From JAGDMJ01 sp963809695 (GTDB lineage Bacteria > Bacteroidota > Ignavibacteria > UBA10030 > UBA6906), in the NCBI GenBank assembly GCA_963809695.1, contig CAWEKI010000003.1, positions 33,209 through 97,208 of the forward strand: DNA of 64,000 nucleotides. Reading direction: 5' to 3'. The first letter of the stretch is position 1. Every line of letters begins with the position of its first letter. Under the pieces are notes generated by a model. That model saw nothing but the letters and a program-made list of their open reading frames with translations, was not told the DNA's origin and did no database searches. Of the stretch, positions 28,579-37,329 are shown piece by piece. Both the position numbers and the translations under genes were made by a program.

Positions 28579-31572
28579 ATGAGACGAACGAAGCTGCCAG
28601 GACCACCCCCGCGACTGCCGTGCTCCGCGGTCATGGTGGTTTGTTGGCTTGTAATGTTCGCCTCGGCGGCGCACGCCCAGAATTTTTCGTACGGGTTCAA
28701 TTTCTATCTTCCTCCGTTCGACTCGACCTCCCAGAAATTCCTCCCTCTGTTCCCGCTGCAACCGATCGGCACCACAGATGTGGTGACCGTCGATCAGGAT
28801 GGGCACTTCGCCGTCGGCGGCAAGCCTCTCCGCTTCTTCGGCATGAACATCGTGGCGGATGGGGCCTTTCCAGAGAAATCACTTGCGCCTTCCATTGCCG
28901 GGCGGCTGCGGAAGATGGGGATCAACCTGATACGGTTTCATCACCTGGATAACCCCTGGAGTCAGAACAGCATCTTTGAATGGGGAAGCGATACCCGTCA
29001 TCTGAATCCCGTCACATTCGATCGGTTGGAGTATTTCCTGGCGGCGCTCAAGCAGAATGGCATCTATGCCGACATGAATCTCCACGTTTCCCGTGCTGTG
29101 AAAGTGCAAGACGGGATCCCCGATGCGGACTCAATACAGGATGCGGGGAAAGGGGTCTGTTTTTTCGATCCGGCGTTGCTTTCTCTCCACAAGGAATACG
29201 CCCGGGAGCTTTTGACGCATACCAACCCGTATACAGGCCTCTCACTCGCGCACGAGCCTGCAATGGCGATGGTGGAGATCACGAACGAAAATTCCCTCTA
29301 TCGCCTGTGGCGCGATGGGAAGCTCAAGCCGTTCGCGTCGGGAGGCACGCTGATGATGCGCCACCATCACCTTCTGGATTCGCTCTGGAACCGCTATCTC
29401 GCCGGCGCGTATGGATCAACTGCCGCGCTCTCCGCGGCATGGGCAGGAGGTGTGGGGGCTGACGGACCCGAGCAGGTTGTGAATGGCACATTTGACGGCG
29501 AACCATTTCCGGGGTTGTGGTCGCTGGAAGTACATGCGCCCGCGGCCGGCGTGCTTACAAGGGCCGTTGACGGCCCTCAGGGCGGCGTCCTCTGCGGACT
29601 TGTGCACGTGACCCAGGGGGACGGCACCGATTGGCACCTTCAGTTCAAGCAGACCGGTCTGAGCATCCAGAAGGATTCGGCGTATACCGTCCGGTTCGAT
29701 GCGCGTGCCGACAGCGCGCGTGCGATCTCGGTGACGGTGATGAAGGAGAACAGCCCCTGGACATCCTATGCATGGACATCCGTGATACCCGGTACCGCGT
29801 GGCAGACGTTTTCCTTCACATTCCACGCGCCCGCAACGGATGTGGGCGGCGTGCGCCTCTCGTTCGGCCTCGGAAACGCCACCGGCGACTATTGGTTCGA
29901 CAATGTCTCTCTCGTCAAGACCGGATCGAAAGGACTTGTCGCCGGCGAAACGATCGAAGATGGATCCGTCAGAAGGATCGATTTTTCCGAATGTCCGGGC
30001 TTCAGCGATCAGCGGGTCAGGGACATGACCGCATTCTACATCAAGCTCCAGAATGATTACTTTGACCAGATGCACGCGTACCTGAAGGATACGCTGGGCG
30101 TCACTGTTCCCGTCGTCGGTACCAACTGGAACTTCGGCTTGCCCGACCGCGCCGTCCAGTCTCGCCTCGACTATACGGACAACCATGCCTACTGGGATCA
30201 TCCCAATTTCCCGCATGTTCCATGGTCTTCCACCGACTGGACGATCACCAATCAGCCGATGGTTCGTGAGGCCGGTGGCGGCACCATTGGCTACCTCATG
30301 CGCGGCATAGCCATGAAAGGAAAGCCGTTTACGATCAGCGAGTACAACCATGGCTACCCGAACCAGTACCAACCGGAAGCGGTGCTGTTCATCACTGCAT
30401 ACAGCGCCTTCCAGGATGCGGACGCGCTGATGTTGTTCGATTATAACGGAAGCGCCGACTGGCAAACGGATTGGATCAATGGATACTTCGACATCCATCG
30501 GAACAGCGCAATGATGTCTCTGATGCCCTCCTGCGCAGCGGCGTTCCGCAATGGCAGCATTGCGAAAGCACGGCAGACACTGCTTCTCCGCTCGACGGCG
30601 GATGATGTTCTCCTGGAACCCAAGGAGAACGGTGGGGGATGGGGGGGACCGGATATTATTCCCACAACCCTTCCACTGCAGCATGGCATTCGCACCGAGA
30701 GCCTGGCAGCTGACGCGTCCAACACCTCTTCTCTTCCGCCGGCACCGGCTGCCCCCTATGTGACAGACACAGGAGAGATCACATGGGATCCCGGCGGCCT
30801 TCTCACTGTAAGTTCGCCGCGATTCGTTGGTGCCACGGGCTTCCTCATGAACTACAAGAACAAAGTCCTGGGAGACATTACGCTGGTTGATGCTTCAGAT
30901 GTTGCGACGTGTACCTGGGTGTCACTGACGGACAGTGTCCTTTCCCGGAGTGCGAGGTCGCTTTTCACGCTATCCACCAAAGCCCAGAACTCGGGTATGG
31001 TGTGGGATGGGATCGTCACCGTGCATGATAAGTGGGGGAGCGCCCCGACAACGATGTACCCTGTTGAAGTCCTGGTGAAGCTTCGAATCAATGCCGATTC
31101 CATCGTCGTGTACCCCCTCTCTCCCACCGGTGCGGAAGGGGATACCGGCGTGACATACACTCCTACCGATTCCAACACCTTCACCGTCTTGTTCAGCGGG
31201 TTGAATGGACATACGCCCTGGTTTGGCATCAAAGCCATCGGCCACGGGGTGCCAGGGCAAGTGCCGACAGAAACCGAGCCGATTCCCGCGAGTTACGCCC
31301 TCATGCAGAATTATCCCAATCCGTTCAATCCACTGACAGTTATCAATTACACCATTGGAGGGACTGGGGGTCAGGGGCCAGGGGTCACTGATGTATCTCT
31401 GGTCGTATCTGACGTGCTGGGAAGGGAAGTGGCGGTGTTGGTGAATGAGAGGAAAGCGCCCGGGACATATCAGGTCAGCTTTGATGGAAGCGGACTTTCC
31501 AGTGGGATGTACATTTACCGCCTTACCGCAGGCTCCTTTGTCCGGTCTCGGAAAATGCTTCTGCTGCGATAA
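28579..31572 (+). CDS. Secreted clan GH-A glycoside hydrolase with CBM inserted in the barrel and T9SS tail
   Basis: The 997-residue protein has a signal peptide ending AAHAQ. The first half of a TIM barrel (FFGMNIV, INLIRFHHLDN) carries the acid/base Glu237 in VEITNEN. At about residues 297-452 a carbohydrate-binding-like jelly roll is inserted (NGTFDGEPFPG start, GDYWFDNVSLV end, CBM4/9/22-like). The barrel then resumes and gives the nucleophile Glu588 in FTISEYNHG. A beta-rich C-terminal region and a T9SS sorting domain (NYPNPFNP through RKMLLLR) follow. The two glutamates and strand order fit clan A, but I cannot name the family with confidence (GH5-like or an unassigned relative). A surface-attached endo-glycosidase is likely. 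It starts 3 nt after the GH3 stop. Confidence 0.78.
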   Translation: MRRTKLPGPPPRLPCSAVMVVCWLVMFASAAHAQNFSYGFNFYLPPFDSTSQKFLPLFPLQPIGTTDVVTVDQDGHFAVGGKPLRFFGMNIVADGAFPEKSLAPSIAGRLRKMGINLIRFHHLDNPWSQNSIFEWGSDTRHLNPVTFDRLEYFLAALKQNGIYADMNLHVSRAVKVQDGIPDADSIQDAGKGVCFFDPALLSLHKEYARELLTHTNPYTGLSLAHEPAMAMVEITNENSLYRLWRDGKLKPFASGGTLMMRHHHLLDSLWNRYLAGAYGSTAALSAAWAGGVGADGPEQVVNGTFDGEPFPGLWSLEVHAPAAGVLTRAVDGPQGGVLCGLVHVTQGDGTDWHLQFKQTGLSIQKDSAYTVRFDARADSARAISVTVMKENSPWTSYAWTSVIPGTAWQTFSFTFHAPATDVGGVRLSFGLGNATGDYWFDNVSLVKTGSKGLVAGETIEDGSVRRIDFSECPGFSDQRVRDMTAFYIKLQNDYFDQMHAYLKDTLGVTVPVVGTNWNFGLPDRAVQSRLDYTDNHAYWDHPNFPHVPWSSTDWTITNQPMVREAGGGTIGYLMRGIAMKGKPFTISEYNHGYPNQYQPEAVLFITAYSAFQDADALMLFDYNGSADWQTDWINGYFDIHRNSAMMSLMPSCAAAFRNGSIAKARQTLLLRSTADDVLLEPKENGGGWGGPDIIPTTLPLQHGIRTESLAADASNTSSLPPAPAAPYVTDTGEITWDPGGLLTVSSPRFVGATGFLMNYKNKVLGDITLVDASDVATCTWVSLTDSVLSRSARSLFTLSTKAQNSGMVWDGIVTVHDKWGSAPTTMYPVEVLVKLRINADSIVVYPLSPTGAEGDTGVTYTPTDSNTFTVLFSGLNGHTPWFGIKAIGHGVPGQVPTETEPIPASYALMQNYPNPFNPLTVINYTIGGTGGQGPGVTDVSLVVSDVLGREVAVLVNERKAPGTYQVSFDGSGLSSGMYIYRLTAGSFVRSRKMLLLR

Positions 31573-31585
31573 CCGAAGAGGCGTT

Positions 31586-32806
31586 ATGAAACTGTACACT
31601 CTTGCTCTATATCTGGCTGTAATGGTCGGCTGTCATCCTGCTCCGGGAGGCCCAACCGGATTCGTCTCGACTCGCGGTATGGACATTGTCGATCCGGACG
31701 GGAAGCCGCTACTGCTGCGCGGTGTCAATCTGGGCAACTGGCTCGTACCTGAAGGGTACATGTTCAAGTTCAAACAGGCGAACTCTCCGCGGCGGATACA
31801 CGAGGTGATTGCCGAACTTGTCGGCCCCGCTGAGGCGCAGGCTTTCTGGCGCGAATTCCGGGATGCATACATCACCCGTGATGATATTCGGCGGATCAAA
31901 GAGCTCGGCCTGAACTCCGTGCGCGTACCATTCAATCATAAACTTTTCTCCCCCGAAGAGGCTCCCGGCGTCTGGTCCGGACCGGGATTTGAGATGCTTG
32001 ACAGGGTAATCAGCTGGTGCAAGGAGGCCGGGTTGTGGGTTGTGCTGGACATGCACTGTGCACCGGGAGGGCAAACCGGCGACAATATTGACGACAGCTG
32101 GGGCTCAGCATTTCTCTTTCAGAATCCTGAGAGCCGGGCATTGGCGTGCGAGACGTGGCGCCGGATTGCGGAGCGCTACGCGCGGGAGAATACCGTGATT
32201 GGCTACGATCTTCTGAATGAACCGATTGCTCCTTTTACGGACACCACACAGCTCAACCCTTTGCTCGAGCCGGTATACAAGGAGATCGTCCGTGCGATCC
32301 GAGCAGTAGATACCAACCACATTGTGTTTCTTGGGGGCGCACAGTGGGATACGAATTTCAGAGTCTTCGGTCCCCCGTTCGATCAAAAGCTTGTGTACAC
32401 GTTCCATAAATACTGGTGCGACACGACTCAGGCGATGATCCAGGAATATGTCGATTTTCGCGGCAAGTACGGTGTCCCGATCTGGATGGGTGAGTCAGGG
32501 GAGAACAAAGATGAGTGGATCAGCGGGTGGCGTTCGCTTCTCGAGAGGAATTCCATTGGCTGGTGTTTCTGGCCATACAAAAAGCTCGACGCAAAGACCT
32601 GCCTTATGACATTTGACAGGCCGGAGGGCTTCGAAGAGATCATTCGCTTTGCGAATGCGCCGAGAGGAACGTATGAAGAGATACGGAAAGCTCGTCCATC
32701 GATAGAATGGGCGCGGAAAGCGCTTGACGGATTTCTTGAGAATTGCAGGTTTTCCAGGTGCAGGCTGAACGAGGGGTATATGAGGGCGTTGGGTGTAGGG
32801 CGCTGA
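31586..32806 (+). CDS. GH5 cellulase/exo-glucanase lipoprotein
   Basis: The 406-residue protein starts at an ATG preceded by AAGAGG. The lipobox VMVGC gives acylated Cys16. The barrel begins LLRGVNLGNWLVPEG, an opening typical of GH5 exo-1,3-glucanases and related enzymes. Acid/base is Glu212 in DLLNEP and nucleophile Glu303 in WMGESGEN. Probable substrate is a beta-1,3 or beta-1,4 glucan. The last 20 or so residues (after ALDGFLEN) are Arg-rich and unlike the family, and the stop lies 28 nt before the tRNA-end-like remnant, so the 3' end may have been altered by an integration event. It is the last gene of the + strand glucan locus. Confidence 0.88.
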   Translation: MKLYTLALYLAVMVGCHPAPGGPTGFVSTRGMDIVDPDGKPLLLRGVNLGNWLVPEGYMFKFKQANSPRRIHEVIAELVGPAEAQAFWREFRDAYITRDDIRRIKELGLNSVRVPFNHKLFSPEEAPGVWSGPGFEMLDRVISWCKEAGLWVVLDMHCAPGGQTGDNIDDSWGSAFLFQNPESRALACETWRRIAERYARENTVIGYDLLNEPIAPFTDTTQLNPLLEPVYKEIVRAIRAVDTNHIVFLGGAQWDTNFRVFGPPFDQKLVYTFHKYWCDTTQAMIQEYVDFRGKYGVPIWMGESGENKDEWISGWRSLLERNSIGWCFWPYKKLDAKTCLMTFDRPEGFEEIIRFANAPRGTYEEIRKARPSIEWARKALDGFLENCRFSRCRLNEGYMRALGVGR

Positions 32807-32834
32807 GAACGGAGTCGGCGGGCACCAGGTTTGT

Positions 32835-32861
32835 GCAGGTTCAAGTCCTGTCCCCGCTACA
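32835..32861 (+). other. tRNA 3'-end-like remnant (T-arm plus acceptor half), candidate attachment site
   Basis: GCAGG-TTCAAGT-CCTGT forms a T-arm with the conserved TTCAAGTC loop pattern, followed by CCCCGCT and ACA like an acceptor 3' half. The matching 5' half (AGCGGGG) is absent upstream, where the GH5 gene ends. It is therefore read as a 3' fragment left by site-specific integration. The string GTCCTGTCCCCGCTACAA (32845-32862) recurs with one mismatch at 63946-63963. The serine recombinase frame runs into it on the opposite strand. Confidence 0.5.
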
Positions 32862-34544
32862 ATTTCTACCTACAAATCCCGATGGAAATAGAACCGACCG
32901 CAGGGCCGGATTCACCATCGGGATTTTTGTTAGTGTGCACCGAGCAATCCTCTCGGCGGGATTGATTCTTACTCCAACAACCACGCGCCTTAGAAAAGCC
33001 TTCTTCTCCTCGATGGGTGCTTTATCAAACCGCTTCTGAAAATCCACGAAGAACCGTGCCACCTGACTTGAAGCTTCTTTGGGGTCAAAGGAAACCTGCG
33101 TGACTGGGGTATTCGCCCGCTCCTGCTCAATTGCCTTTTTCTCACTTTCCAGACTCTTGAGCCGAACGAGCACCGTATCAAGCCCGATTCCTTTCTCCAC
33201 CGCGTCAAGGAGATTCTGCATCTTCCGCTCGATCTCCTGAATCCTCTTCTCTGCTGAGGCTTGGACGAGGTGCCTCCGCTCGTGGCCGGAAAGGTACTGC
33301 CTCATCATCTCTTCGAGGCGAGCCGCGGAATTCGAAAACGGCATTGAATCCATTACGAGCTCGGTAACGAACTCTTCGAGCACTTCCTTCCGGATTGACG
33401 TTCGTTCACAGACGGTCTTTCCCTTGTTCATGTTCCCACCGTCGACGTAGTAGAAGTGGCCTGTTCTGTGGTAACTCTGCCCCTGGAAGTTGAACCGACA
33501 GCGATCACATCTCACAAGTCCCGTAAGCAGATAATGGCTCCGATGATAATGGACATTTCTCAAACCTCTTTCGTGACGGATCTCAACCGGGTTGGCCTTT
33601 TGGAACGTGCTCCGAGTAACGATTGCAGGATGCACGTCTCTTTGAACGATCCATTCCCGAGGATCGCTCATCCACCCTTCCTTGGTCCTCCCCAGGACAT
33701 TACACTCACCTTTGACCTTCTTGCTCAACGGATGCCGGTTATACACCCGATCGCCGCAGTAGGATGGATTCATGACAATCGACTGCACCGTTCCGCTCGA
33801 CCACATCTGGTTCTTGTTGCGCCACCTTCCGCGCTTGGGACAGGGCACAAGCTCGCTGTTGAGCATATTGGCGATCGTTCGGTAGCCGTAGCCCGATACT
33901 CTTAGTTCAAAGATCCGTCGCACGGTCTGGACTTCGAGGTCGTCTCCCAGATCCCAACGGACTTTTTCCTCAGCCTCTCTGCGGCGGTCACCGGGCAGGA
34001 GCTCTCGAATGAACCTTCCTGTGACCTTATCCACCGCAATCCGCTTGTAGCCGTACGGAGCAGTTCCACCATTGGAGAAACCCTTCGACGCATTATCAAC
34101 ACACCCACGGAGGGTCGAACGAGAGAGCTTCTTCGAGTATTCACTCGCCTCCGCACTTTCCACAACTTCGACGACATAGCTGCCGATATCATTCTCGCTC
34201 TTTGATTGCGAGTTGATGACTCGAACTCTTACGCCTTTCCTTTCAAAGTGCATTTTCCAGTATGTGCTTTCTCGCGGGTTGCCGGCACGCCCCCACCGGC
34301 TCTCGTCGTAGACTAACACATACTCGAAATTCGGGGACGTTTCCACCCGGCCTACCATGCGCATGAAGGCGGGTCGTTTATCAAAGCTTGTTCCACTCTT
34401 TCCTTCGTCCTCAAACCACTCGATGATAGTGTACTCGTGATCTTTGGCCCATGTAGCGATAGCCCTCTTCTGTTGTTCAATGCTATCGTCTTGCGTGTCG
34501 GTCGAGCATCGCACATACCCGGCTGCGATTTTGATTGGTGCCAT
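32841..34544 (-). CDS. Large serine recombinase (site-specific integrase)
   Basis: The 567-residue protein has a resolvase catalytic domain at about 6-160 with AAGYVRCSTDTQ (nucleophile Ser14) and a EDEGKSGTSFDKRP loop. A Recombinase domain follows at about 170-300 (APYGYKRI, NPSYCGD), then a zinc beta-ribbon (CDRCRF) near 355-395 and a long coiled-coil region near 420-490. This is the architecture of large serine integrases/transposases of phages and integrative elements; they join attP and attB through a 2-bp crossover. The last about 25 residues are encoded by the stem-loop and tRNA-like attachment sequence, so the C-terminus was probably changed by integration. A near-consensus promoter lies upstream. 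It is likely the mobility gene of the accessory region. Confidence 0.92.
   Translation of the reverse strand: MAPIKIAAGYVRCSTDTQDDSIEQQKRAIATWAKDHEYTIIEWFEDEGKSGTSFDKRPAFMRMVGRVETSPNFEYVLVYDESRWGRAGNPRESTYWKMHFERKGVRVRVINSQSKSENDIGSYVVEVVESAEASEYSKKLSRSTLRGCVDNASKGFSNGGTAPYGYKRIAVDKVTGRFIRELLPGDRRREAEEKVRWDLGDDLEVQTVRRIFELRVSGYGYRTIANMLNSELVPCPKRGRWRNKNQMWSSGTVQSIVMNPSYCGDRVYNRHPLSKKVKGECNVLGRTKEGWMSDPREWIVQRDVHPAIVTRSTFQKANPVEIRHERGLRNVHYHRSHYLLTGLVRCDRCRFNFQGQSYHRTGHFYYVDGGNMNKGKTVCERTSIRKEVLEEFVTELVMDSMPFSNSAARLEEMMRQYLSGHERRHLVQASAEKRIQEIERKMQNLLDAVEKGIGLDTVLVRLKSLESEKKAIEQERANTPVTQVSFDPKEASSQVARFFVDFQKRFDKAPIEEKKAFLRRVVVGVRINPAERIARCTLTKIPMVNPALRSVLFPSGFVGRNCSGDRT
32874..32926. terminator. 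Stem-loop after the tRNA-end remnant (terminator-like)
   Basis: AAATCCCGATGG (32874-32885) pairs perfectly with CCATCGGGATTT (32915-32926), and the 3' arm runs on into TTTT on the + strand. It follows the tRNA-like 3' end as a transcription terminator would. On the - strand it lies inside the last codons of the recombinase frame. Confidence 0.55.
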
Positions 34545-34570
34545 ACGTTACCTCAAGCGAAAATACCAAA

Positions 34571-34636
34571 GGTCAAGTTGTGTTCACGCTCACAAAAGGA
34601 AGCGTTGGAGCCCTCACGGGTTCTCCCAACTTGACC
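34571..34636. repeat. 10-bp inverted repeat in the recombinase leader
   Basis: GGTCAAGTTG (34571-34580) and CAACTTGACC (34627-34636) are perfect inverted repeats separated by 46 nt, between the predicted promoter and the recombinase ATG. They could be paired operator half-sites or an RNA stem controlling recombinase translation. Confidence 0.5.
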
Positions 34637-34705
34637 AAGTAACCTACGAGAAAAAGAAATAACCGATGAGGCTCGGTCAGCGCCCTTTTGTGATGCGAAC
34701 AGACG

Positions 34706-34734
34706 AATATATGATCTACAAATTCATTTGTCAA
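34706..34734 (-). promoter_or_regulatory. Sigma70-type promoter of the serine recombinase
   Basis: On the - strand, TTGACA (34734-34729) and TATATT (34711-34706) are separated by exactly 17 bp: an exact -35 and a one-mismatch -10. The predicted transcript starts about 155 nt before the recombinase ATG. It is the best housekeeping-type promoter seen in the window and unlike the surrounding Bacteroidota-style genes, fitting a broad-host mobile element. Confidence 0.65.
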
Positions 34735-34964
34735 GTGCCTGATGGATTGCTGCTATCGCTATCACTTCCCTTTTTGTCAGGGTCTGACCCGCCCTGAGCC
34801 CGTGACTGGTCATAATCCCGGCGCCACCAGTGAAACATCAATAATGCCAGAGACTCTTCACCCGCCTGGTCCAGTTCACCTTCGTACTCCACCTGAAGTT
34901 GGAAATCCTTATCGACAATATGTTTCTTGGGGCGTCTCAAGGATTCAGGCCTTTTCTTCTTCAC
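34731..34964 (-). CDS. Small charged protein of unknown function
   Basis: The 77-residue product starts at GTG with GAGG just upstream and overlaps the end of the next upstream gene by 20 nt, which supports translational coupling. It is rich in Lys, Glu and Asp, with an aromatic patch (LALLMFHWWRRDY) and a disordered Ser/Asp-rich tail. No family is recognised. Its end coincides with the -35 region of the recombinase promoter. Confidence 0.45.
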   Translation of the reverse strand: MKKKRPESLRRPKKHIVDKDFQLQVEYEGELDQAGEESLALLMFHWWRRDYDQSRAQGGSDPDKKGSDSDSSNPSGT

Positions 34965-35376
34965 TGCCTCGAGTGGTGAGGTCAGATATCTCCCGAGGAG
35001 TTGGCAACTGAGTCGCGGGGGTACTGTCAGTGGCCGCCAAGGTTGATCGTGCTTCCTGGGGCAAATTTGGATTTTCGACAGCCGCTAAGTTCTTATTTTT
35101 CAATGACCGATTTTTAGGTAGTTTCAGGCTCATGCCAACCTTCGCATGCCTGAGCAGGGTTGGAAGGAGTTGGGTGGGAACCTTGTACTGCCAGGCGAAA
35201 GGAATGCTGTTTTGGAAATAGATCGCTCGCTTCGGAAAATGACGCCTCAACTCCTTTGAGAGATTCCGGTCGGTGGTAAACACGTACGATTCCTTCCCGC
35301 CTGCGCTCCACCAATCAACCATTGTACGCTGCTCCTCTAACTGTTCGATCTGTTGTTCATTTCGCTGTCTACGCAT
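34945..35376 (-). CDS. Hypothetical protein in the mobile region
   Basis: The product is about 143 residues from the ATG at 35376 (a GTG two codons earlier is also possible). It opens with a basic/coiled-coil segment (MRRQRNEQQIEQLEEQ). A middle part looks globular (YVFTTDRNLSKELRRHFPKR), and the tail is Pro/Thr/Ser-rich and probably disordered. I do not recognise it. Coupling to the small gene downstream and codon-like composition suggest it is real. Confidence 0.5.
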   Translation of the reverse strand: MRRQRNEQQIEQLEEQRTMVDWWSAGGKESYVFTTDRNLSKELRRHFPKRAIYFQNSIPFAWQYKVPTQLLPTLLRHAKVGMSLKLPKNRSLKNKNLAAVENPNLPQEARSTLAATDSTPATQLPTPREISDLTTRGSEEEKA

Positions 35377-36060
35377 CAGCACGACGCACCTACAACCTCT
35401 TCATCTATTCTTACTTATGGGTGAGCAGGGGATGTCTAACCAGTGGTCTTTTTGGTCCATTCTCTTTGTTGAGATGCCCTTCCTCTACGTCTTTCTGCCA
35501 TTGAATGAGCTCTAGAAAGTCCTCAATTGACTGTTTTCCCCTACCTGGTGAACATGCACCACCCATTCCGTTCGACAGACCTCCGCTCTATTCGTTTCTC
35601 ATTGCTTCTAGAGACGGGCGGCACCTAATCGAACAAATGCGGACCGGAACTCAAGCCCGCGCATCCGGGGAACACCGAGTGTCTTGTGCGGAGACACTTC
35701 CGTTCAGGCCTGGTGATTTTCCTGTCGAACGCGCCTGTTACAGGGTCGGTAGAGCAGGCGATTTATTGGGAGGCCATTGATGTCCATCCGGCATTTCGGT
35801 TTGCAACGTGGATGACTGCCACGTGAAAAATTTGGGCAGGGTCGCTCTATGTCCGTTGCCTCTCGATTCCCTCACTGTTCCGTTTAAGGTGGACGAGGTT
35901 AGCACCTGGGAATCCTGGCTAGAAAATGAAAAAGCCCCAAACTCTGGAACCTTCTCTTACCTTCCAGAATCTGGGGACTAAGATAGACAGTGACAAATGC
36001 CGTATGGCTAAATTTCAAAAAAAAGGAAATTTAGCTATATTTCCTGCGTGGGATTCTTGA
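35377..36060. other. 684-bp stretch without a supported gene
   Basis: Open frames here on the + strand look like chance frames (no domain, no ribosome site, odd composition). The stretch holds a - strand terminator (35925-35976) and an AT-rich hairpin: GCTAAATTTC (36007-36016) pairs with GAAATTTAGC (36026-36035) around an A-rich loop. Both hairpins serve the gene ending at 36061. Confidence 0.5.
35925..35976 (-). terminator. Rho-independent terminator
   Basis: On the - strand, CCCCAGATTCTGGAA pairs with TTCCAGAGTTTGGGG (two weak positions in 15) around a 12-nt loop and is followed by CTTTTTCATTTTC. It lies about 85 nt past the stop of the 209-residue gene at 36061. Confidence 0.65.
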
Positions 36061-36690
36061 TTATGGCCTGCGTCCTTGATTGAATTTGTAGAACCGGTAG
36101 GCTCTTACGAAGTTCTTCCTTTCCTTGTCGCTCCATTTCTTGTTTTCCGGCATCTTCCCAGATGCTTGCTCGAGATTTTTGATTTCTTGTTGCGCTACGA
36201 TCCGATCCATCCTGTCATATTGATCCTGCCGCTCCCTTGAGATCTTCTTGCCTCGCATCGTTCGCCTATCACGAGCTGCAAGCTCAGTCAGGTCCTTTAG
36301 AAACTTGACGAAGTCTGACTGCTTCGTGAACGCCTTCCTCGAGGTACCGTGCGACTCGGCGATGATGTCCGCGACCAGCCCACCTCCTGCGATAAACGCT
36401 TCCGTAAGTAGTTCCAAGAGGAAGGTTTCAGTAAGGGTGTACACGTTCCCCGTTCTTGCATCGAGACGGTGCTTCAAATTCAATATTCTGATGAGCCTCG
36501 AACGGGTGTCAAACTCACTAGTCCGTGTCTCGCCATACTGCAATTCTTTTGACCTGGCGATGTCCTTGGCATACTGACCGAACTTTGATAGTTCTCCTAG
36601 GAAGCGTGTCTCCAACGGGTCAAATTGGAGATCTGGAATCAGTTCAGGGGAGACTTTGGCGGGACGTCTTCGTGCCTTTTGTCTCGGCAT
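36061..36690 (-). CDS. Highly charged protein of unknown function
   Basis: The 209-residue product has a basic N-terminus (MPRQKARRRPAK), a central predicted helical domain (TLTETFLLELLTEAF) and a strongly charged C-terminal helix rich in Arg, Lys and Glu. No enzyme motif or membrane segment is visible. The basic ends and helical character would suit a DNA-binding or mobilisation accessory protein, but I do not recognise a family. An imperfect repeat (AAATCCTTC at 36708 and GAAGGATTT at 36771) lies just upstream and may be regulatory. A terminator follows at 35925-35976. Confidence 0.6.
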   Translation of the reverse strand: MPRQKARRRPAKVSPELIPDLQFDPLETRFLGELSKFGQYAKDIARSKELQYGETRTSEFDTRSRLIRILNLKHRLDARTGNVYTLTETFLLELLTEAFIAGGGLVADIIAESHGTSRKAFTKQSDFVKFLKDLTELAARDRRTMRGKKISRERQDQYDRMDRIVAQQEIKNLEQASGKMPENKKWSDKERKNFVRAYRFYKFNQGRRP

Positions 36691-36906
36691 GGTAAACTAA
36701 CCAAACAAAATCCTTCCCCCTGCTGCCAAGCCGATTGCCACCGGCCTCACCTCAAATGGGTGAACAGGAAGAAGGATTTGTGAGAAGATCGGCAATACAT
36801 TTGGCCGTTGTATTGACTTCTAGTGCTCCAATTTACTCGGCTGAAGACGTCGTGTCAAGCTCTTTTTTTTTGCCACAGCAGGACCCGATTTCACCCTAAG
36901 TCACTG

Positions 36907-37329
36907 CTAGCGATAACTCGGCCATCTATTGCTCACCAAACAAGACCTGTAGGTCAGGTTGTGGCATTGCCGACATCCGAACTGGCGAGATCCTGGAGGA
37001 AGATACAAGACCCTGAATTTCCTTCCATCGTTATGAAGAGGGCAGCTCAGCCAGTAACGTACACCTCCGAAGTATGCAGGCGTGGATAGAAGAACGAATT
37101 CCTGGTTGATTGGCACATCGTCACCCGTAGCGGCGCAAGTGGAGAACGATGCATGGAGGAGGCCTCCATTGCGCGTGAATCTCATTTTGGTCATCCCGTA
37201 GACACTATGCAACCACCAATCCCATGGCTTACCTCCATCGACTAGGCAGGCTCGTTGCATAGCGCCTATATCCAAGATGCGACACTGATCGACGGTCATT
37301 TTCGCCCCGTGATGCACGATACGATGCAA
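36907..37329 (-). CDS. Zinc-ribbon hypothetical protein of mobile-element type
   Basis: The 140-residue product ends in a zinc-ribbon-like pattern: WLSCP, then LYLPPGSRQFGCRQCHNLTY. This 'LYLPPG...FGCR-x-CH-x-L-x-Y' pattern is familiar from small uncharacterised proteins scattered in plasmids and integrative elements; only one full Cys pair is kept plus the earlier Cys, so zinc binding is uncertain. The central region is a beta-rich, Trp-containing domain. The C-terminus looks a little short. Function is unknown. It lies alone on the - strand between the accessory genes and the toxin/secretion train. Confidence 0.55.
   Translation of the reverse strand: MHRIVHHGAKMTVDQCRILDIGAMQRACLVDGGKPWDWWLHSVYGMTKMRFTRNGGLLHASFSTCAATGDDVPINQEFVLLSTPAYFGGVRYWLSCPLHNDGRKFRVLYLPPGSRQFGCRQCHNLTYRSCLVSNRWPSYR

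Noticed and set aside
32760..32861. A complete tRNA gene ending at 32861
   Set aside because: The T-arm and acceptor 3' half are present, but no complementary 5' acceptor half, D-arm or anticodon arm can be folded; the region is the end of the GH5 gene.
35505..35780. A 91-codon + strand frame in the accessory region
   Set aside because: No ribosome site, no domain, opposite to all neighbours; probably chance.
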